A stretch of DNA of 64,000 nt. Origin: an uncultured Ellagibacter sp. (GTDB lineage Bacteria; Actinomycetota; Coriobacteriia; Coriobacteriales; Eggerthellaceae). The stretch's first letter is position 1; every line of letters begins with the position of its first letter. The translations under genes were made by a program, and so were the position numbers. The notes under the pieces were generated by a model that was not told the DNA's origin, searched no databases, and saw nothing but the letters and a program-made list of their open reading frames with translations. Where the stretch lies: assembly GCF_934643285.1 (NCBI RefSeq), contig NZ_CAKUBT010000005.1, forward strand, positions 1-64,000, given 5' to 3'. Positions 60,344 to 64,000 of the stretch are shown here, one piece after another.

Positions 60344-61429
60344 CTATTTCCCCAGCTGCCATGCGGTAGGCGGGCGGTTCAGCATGCTCTCCGCGTTCGT
60401 GAGCACGCGGCGGAACAAGGCCAGGCGCTCCTCCCCCTCCGCGCCGCGCACATCCGCGAGCGCGCTCTCGGTGAACACCACCATGGCGGGTTCGCACACC
60501 TCGCCGCGCAACGGCTTCGGCGCCATATACGGGGAGTCGGTCTCCACCATGAGCTGCATCTCGGGCACGCGCGCCGCAGCATCGCGGATATCGTCGCCGT
60601 TGTTGAAGGTGAGCGCGCCGCCGAACGTGACCGAGCAGCCCGCTTCGATCCACGGCTCCAACGTTTCCCAATCACTCGTGAAGCAATGCAAGATGCAGCC
60701 CGCCTCGGGCCATCCCTCGTCACACATGATGGCGAGCGCGTCGTCGTGCGCCTCTCGAACATGCAGCATCACGGGCAGCCCCGCCTCTTTCGCGATGCGC
60801 ACCTGCGCGCGGAACGCACGTTCCTGGTCCTCGCGCGGCGAGAGGTCGTAGTGGTAGTCCAGCCCGATCTCGCCCAAACACGACGTGCGCTTATCGTGCA
60901 ACAGCGCACGCAGGCGCTCCTCGATTTCGGGACCCCAGTGCTTCGCGTTATGCGGGTGAAGACCGGCTGCGATGCGCATCCGCGGCACGCGCGGAGACGG
61001 CTGGCCTCAACAGCGGGAGAAAAGCCGCTGCATGGAAAGCGCGGCCTCGTGGTTCCACTTCGAGAGGCTGTCGTAGGTGGTCGTGCCGTCCTCGTAGACG
61101 TCGACCACCGTGCACATGAAACCCACCCCATGCAGGCCCGCACGGGCGAGCGCGAGCCCGGGGTTTTTCTGGTACTGCAGATGACAATGGGCATCGACCG
61201 CCAAAACGTCCAGGTCAGGCGTTTCCACAATCTTCCATTCCCCGTTCTTCTTCCGCTTACGGAACAAGCTGTCGAAGAACTCGGGCTCGGTCGGCTCGTC
61301 CGTCGCGGTCGGCTCGGTCGCAGCGATCGGCTCGACGGCCTCGGTCGCAGCAGGCATCGCGGTCGGCTCGCCCGCCGTTTGCGCGCCAGCCGCCTCGAGC
61401 GTCAACGCTTCAGGTGCGGTCATGCCCAT
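60344..61429 (-). CDS. tatD: TatD-family metal-dependent hydrolase with in-frame TGA
   Basis: The N-terminal part (61429 to 61010) has a Glu/Ala/Thr-rich leader, then VDAHCHLQYQKNP with the first metal-binding histidines. A single TGA at 61009-61007 follows SMQRLFSRC, and the same frame continues with GQPSPRVPRMRIAAGLHPHNAKHW, GEIGLDYHYDLS, LHVREAHDDA, HCFTSDWE and VETDSPYMAPKP, all in register. So either a nonsense mutation has broken the gene into two parts, or the TGA is read as selenocysteine. TatD proteins are 3'-5' exonucleases or D-aminoacyl hydrolases of about 260 residues. It sits in the usual metG-tatD-...-ksgA order. Confidence 0.8.
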
Positions 61430-61462
61430 GTCGCTCATCTCCAAAATCGCGAACCCGATGCG

Positions 61463-63052
61463 CTACTCGGCGTCGAGATCGATCTCGTCCATGTTCAGGC
61501 GCGGGAACAGCGGGTCGCCCACGGTAACGGCGTTGCCGGCAGGCAGCTGCCCCCAAGCGGTCGCCGCCTCGATGTCGGCGCAGGCGGCGATGCTGCCAAG
61601 TCCAAGACGGGAGAAGACCTCGGCCGACGTGTTCGGCATGAACGGCGCCATGTAGAGCGCGATGATGCGGATCGCCTCGAGCGAGTTGTAGATGACGGCA
61701 GCCAGGTCGCCCGCCGTCTCCTCTTTCTTCGCCAGGTTCCACGGGGCGCTTTCCTCCACGTAGAGGTTCACACGGCCTGCAAGCTCCTGCACTGCGGCGG
61801 CGGCACCGGTGAAGTCGACCTGCCCCAGGCACGCGTCGTACTTCGCGTAAAGCCCCTCGGCGATCGGCAGCATCGGGTTCGCCACGCGCGCAGCGGCGTC
61901 GGTAGGAACCTCAGGAACCTTGCCATCGAAGTACTTCTTCGTCATGTTGAACACGCGGCTGCACAGGTTTCCCCAGGTGTTCGCCAAATCGGCGTTGTAC
62001 ACCTGCACCATGCGCTCCATCGAGATGTTGCCGTCATGGCCGAACTGCACGTCGCTCATGAAGTAGTAGCGGTACGCGTCAACACCGAAGATCCTCACGA
62101 GGTCGGCGGGCTTCATGCCGTTGCCCTTCGACTTCGACATCTTCTCGCCCTTGGTAAGGAGGAAACCGTGGCCGAACACGGTGTGCGTGACGGGCAGCCC
62201 CGCCGCCATGAGCATAGCCGGCCAGATTACACAGTGGAAGCGCGTGATGTCCTTGCCGACGAAGTGGTACTGCATGGGCCAGCGGGATTCGAACTCGCCT
62301 TCGCGGGACTCGTCGCCGTAGCCGATGCCGGTGAGGTACGCGAGCAGCGCGTCGGCCCACACGTAGGCGACATGTCCCTCGTCAAACGGCATAGGCACGC
62401 CCCAGTCGAACGTGGAACGGCTGATGGAGAGGTCTTTCAGACCGCTCTTCACGAACGAGACGATCTCGTTGCGACGGGTTTCCGGGCGGATGAAGTCGGG
62501 GTGCTCGTCGTAGAACTTAAGCAGCGGCTCCTGGAACTCGGACAGCTTGAAGAACCAGTTCTCCTCGCCGCCGGCCTTCTGCACCGGGCGCTTGCAGTCG
62601 GGGCAGACGAACTCGCCGTCCTCGTTCTTCTCGAGGTCGGACTCGGCGTAGTAGGTTTCCTCGTGCACGCAGTACCAGCCCTCGTAGCTGCCCTTGTAGC
62701 AGTAGCCCTTGTCGTAGAGGTCCTGCCAGAACTTCTGCACGGTGCGGGCATGGCGCGGCTCGGTCGTGCGCACGAAATCGGTGTAGGTGATGTCGAGAAG
62801 ATCCCACACGTCGCGGAAAGCCGGCTCCATGGAGTCGCACCATTCCTGCGGCGTCATGCCCTTCGAAGCAGCCGTGTCGGCGACCTTCTGGCCATGCTCG
62901 TCCATGCCGGTGACGAACGCCACGTCGTAGCCGTTCATGCGCTGGTAACGCGCAACCGTATCGGCCGCGACGGTGGTGTACGCCGTGCCCAGATGCGGAG
63001 CGGCATTCACGTAGTAAATCGGTGTGGTGAACGAATAGGTTCCCTTTAACAT
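61463..63052 (-). CDS. metG: methionyl-tRNA synthetase
   Basis: MetG charges tRNA-Met. The class I HIGH motif is seen as NAAPHLGTAYTTVAADTVARY (core PHLGTAY), the zinc-site pair as CPDCKRP, and the KMSKS loop as GEKMSKSKGN. The anticodon-binding helical domain covers the C-terminal third; the extra EMAP domain is absent. Two adjacent ATG codons occur (63055 and 63052); the second lies seven bases after AAAGGA and is preferred. Confidence 0.96.
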   Translation of the reverse strand: MLKGTYSFTTPIYYVNAAPHLGTAYTTVAADTVARYQRMNGYDVAFVTGMDEHGQKVADTAASKGMTPQEWCDSMEPAFRDVWDLLDITYTDFVRTTEPRHARTVQKFWQDLYDKGYCYKGSYEGWYCVHEETYYAESDLEKNEDGEFVCPDCKRPVQKAGGEENWFFKLSEFQEPLLKFYDEHPDFIRPETRRNEIVSFVKSGLKDLSISRSTFDWGVPMPFDEGHVAYVWADALLAYLTGIGYGDESREGEFESRWPMQYHFVGKDITRFHCVIWPAMLMAAGLPVTHTVFGHGFLLTKGEKMSKSKGNGMKPADLVRIFGVDAYRYYFMSDVQFGHDGNISMERMVQVYNADLANTWGNLCSRVFNMTKKYFDGKVPEVPTDAAARVANPMLPIAEGLYAKYDACLGQVDFTGAAAAVQELAGRVNLYVEESAPWNLAKKEETAGDLAAVIYNSLEAIRIIALYMAPFMPNTSAEVFSRLGLGSIAACADIEAATAWGQLPAGNAVTVGDPLFPRLNMDEIDLDAE

Positions 63053-63055
63053 CAT

Positions 63056-63433
63056 GTGTTCCTTTGCATCGTGGCAGGTCAGGCGAATGGTGCCCTCGTG
63101 CCGAATTCATACCGCCCGCGCGTCGTCGGACGCCATGCGGGCAAGCAGCTATTTTATCACGCGCAAAGGAGCGCACGCGAAGTTACCCGTAGAACTTCAC
63201 GTCGGGAAAGGGAGGAGAAAAGAGGGAGGGGGGTCCCGCCAGCCAAAGCGAAAACAATGCAGAGCGCATCGGAGCATGCGCCATGGGACCTCGCCTCGGG
63301 TAACCGCCCAGGTAACACCATCGCCGATATGTCACCCCGCGTTTAACATGCCCCGCCTTTCGGTAGATGCACCCGCAGCGAGACCCCTGTAGAGTTGTTG
63401 GGAGGAGAACGGACCCAAGCAAAGGAGGCATTC
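63056..63433. other. intergenic region between divergent metG and FKBP genes, structured
   Basis: GGTCCC (about 63231) and GGGACC (about 63287) close a long stem that holds an inner hairpin GCGCAT/ATGCGC. On the minus strand the stem is followed by a pyrimidine-rich run CCCCCCTCCCTCTTTTC, so a leader terminator for metG is possible. No gene is credible here. A T-box was considered, but its conserved 14-base motif is not clearly present. Confidence 0.35.
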
Positions 63434-63961
63434 ATGCTGGAAAGAGGACAAAAAGTGGCGATCAACTACGCAGGATGGTTGGAAGACGGCACGGAATTTG
63501 TGAACACCTGGCTGGTACCCGACAGCGTCACCGTCACCATCGGGGCAAGCGGGCTCCTCCCTGCCTTCGAAGAGCAGCTCTTGACGATGGAAAACGGCAC
63601 GCGCCGCACCTTCTCCATCCCCTGCGAGAAGGCTTACGGAACCTACGACCCCACAGGGGTTATCTCCGTTGCAGTCGATACGTTTCCCCATGCGAACGAG
63701 CTGCCAATTGGACAATATATCGAGTTTTCCATTCCGGGCGGCAAGGCGCGCGCGAAAGTCCTCACCATCGAAGACGGGCAGGTTCTCTTCGACACGAACC
63801 ACGAGCTGGCGGGACACGACTTGTCTTTCGAAGTGGAACTCGTCGACGACGGCACGACCACAGCGCTCGAAGCCGAAGGCAGCTCAACTGGCTGCGGGTG
63901 CAATCGCCTGCGCGAGTCCCTTGGAAAATGCGACTGCGATCACGAGCACGCACATCACTGA
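63434..63961 (+). CDS. FKBP-type peptidyl-prolyl isomerase (SlyD-like)
   Basis: This 175-residue protein begins LERGQKVAINYAGWLEDGTE, and has the flap-like insertion with EKAYGTYDPTGVISV and DTNHELAGHDLSFEVELVD, the SlyD/FKBP pattern. It catalyses proline isomerisation and acts as a chaperone. The C-terminal tail contains STGCGCNRLRESLGKCDCD and HEHAHH, a Cys/His-rich metal-binding tail as in SlyD, which supplies nickel. The ATG at 63434 follows AAAGGAGG. Confidence 0.92.
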   Translation: MLERGQKVAINYAGWLEDGTEFVNTWLVPDSVTVTIGASGLLPAFEEQLLTMENGTRRTFSIPCEKAYGTYDPTGVISVAVDTFPHANELPIGQYIEFSIPGGKARAKVLTIEDGQVLFDTNHELAGHDLSFEVELVDDGTTTALEAEGSSTGCGCNRLRESLGKCDCDHEHAHH

Positions 63962-64000
63962 AACCCGATACAATGGAATAGCACGCAATTCGCGGAACGC

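Noticed and set aside
58847..63049. Open frame of 1400 codons on the + strand
   Set aside because: It runs antisense to ksgA, the flavodoxin gene, tatD and metG, all of which have clear family motifs. Long antisense frames are expected at high GC content, and its translation is Arg/His-rich without a domain.

Overview
The window looks like chromosomal DNA of a GC-rich anaerobic gut actinobacterium of the class Coriobacteriia, most likely Eggerthellaceae. The reasons are the high GC content with matching codon use, a SufCBDSU iron-sulfur operon behind an Rrf2 regulator, TCGAAC-N4-GTTCGA type LexA control, an SLH-domain cell-surface protease, and a respiratory-style molybdopterin enzyme cassette with transporters and a LuxR-type regulator. 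Genus and species are not assigned. There is no rRNA and no CRISPR array; one tRNA (Ala, anticodon CGC) was found. Layout. 1-7 kb: a (TCGGG)n tract in front of an M18 aminopeptidase, then two abutting YhgE/Pip membrane proteins. 7-9 kb: a large inverted repeat and a lone DUF559-like nuclease gene. 9-15 kb: Rrf2 regulator divergent from sufCBDSU. 15-19 kb: an SBF-family transporter, a small radical SAM gene and a LexA-controlled Y-family polymerase cassette. 19-34 kb: efp, then a long minus-strand housekeeping run (DUF948, AI-2E permease, alaS, ruvX, mltG, yqeG, aroE, an LCP protein, aroC, aroK, aroB, aroQ, pepQ). 34.5-40.9 kb: an accessory island with IS30-family remnants at its left edge, a broken MFS gene, an iron/tetrapyrrole-type ABC importer, a SPASM radical SAM enzyme and a MerR regulator. 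41-48 kb: rarA preceded by a candidate small RNA, a 28-residue membrane peptide gene overlapping an unknown membrane protein, galU, and a subtilisin-SLH protease next to a broken SLH gene. 48.5-56.5 kb: the most interesting block, an 8-kb cassette framed by two direct copies of a 52-bp repeat. It encodes a hybrid LysR/LuxR regulator, a DASS anion transporter, both subunits of an enzyme resembling pyrogallol-phloroglucinol transhydroxylase, and an MFS transporter. 57-64 kb: tRNA-Ala, veg, ksgA, a flavodoxin-type protein, tatD with an in-frame TGA, metG and an FKBP isomerase. How parts work together. The suf operon builds Fe-S clusters, probably sensed by the Rrf2 regulator. In the island, promoters in front of both the merR gene and the radical SAM gene have the 19-bp spacer and a related dyad typical of MerR control, so the regulator, radical SAM enzyme and importer look like one regulon. 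In the transhydroxylase cassette, the regulator, two transporters and a two-subunit Mo/Fe-S enzyme suggest uptake and conversion of a phenolic or other anionic compound. Intergenic spaces carry several families of palindromic or dispersed repeats; one of them has inserted in frame into ksgA.
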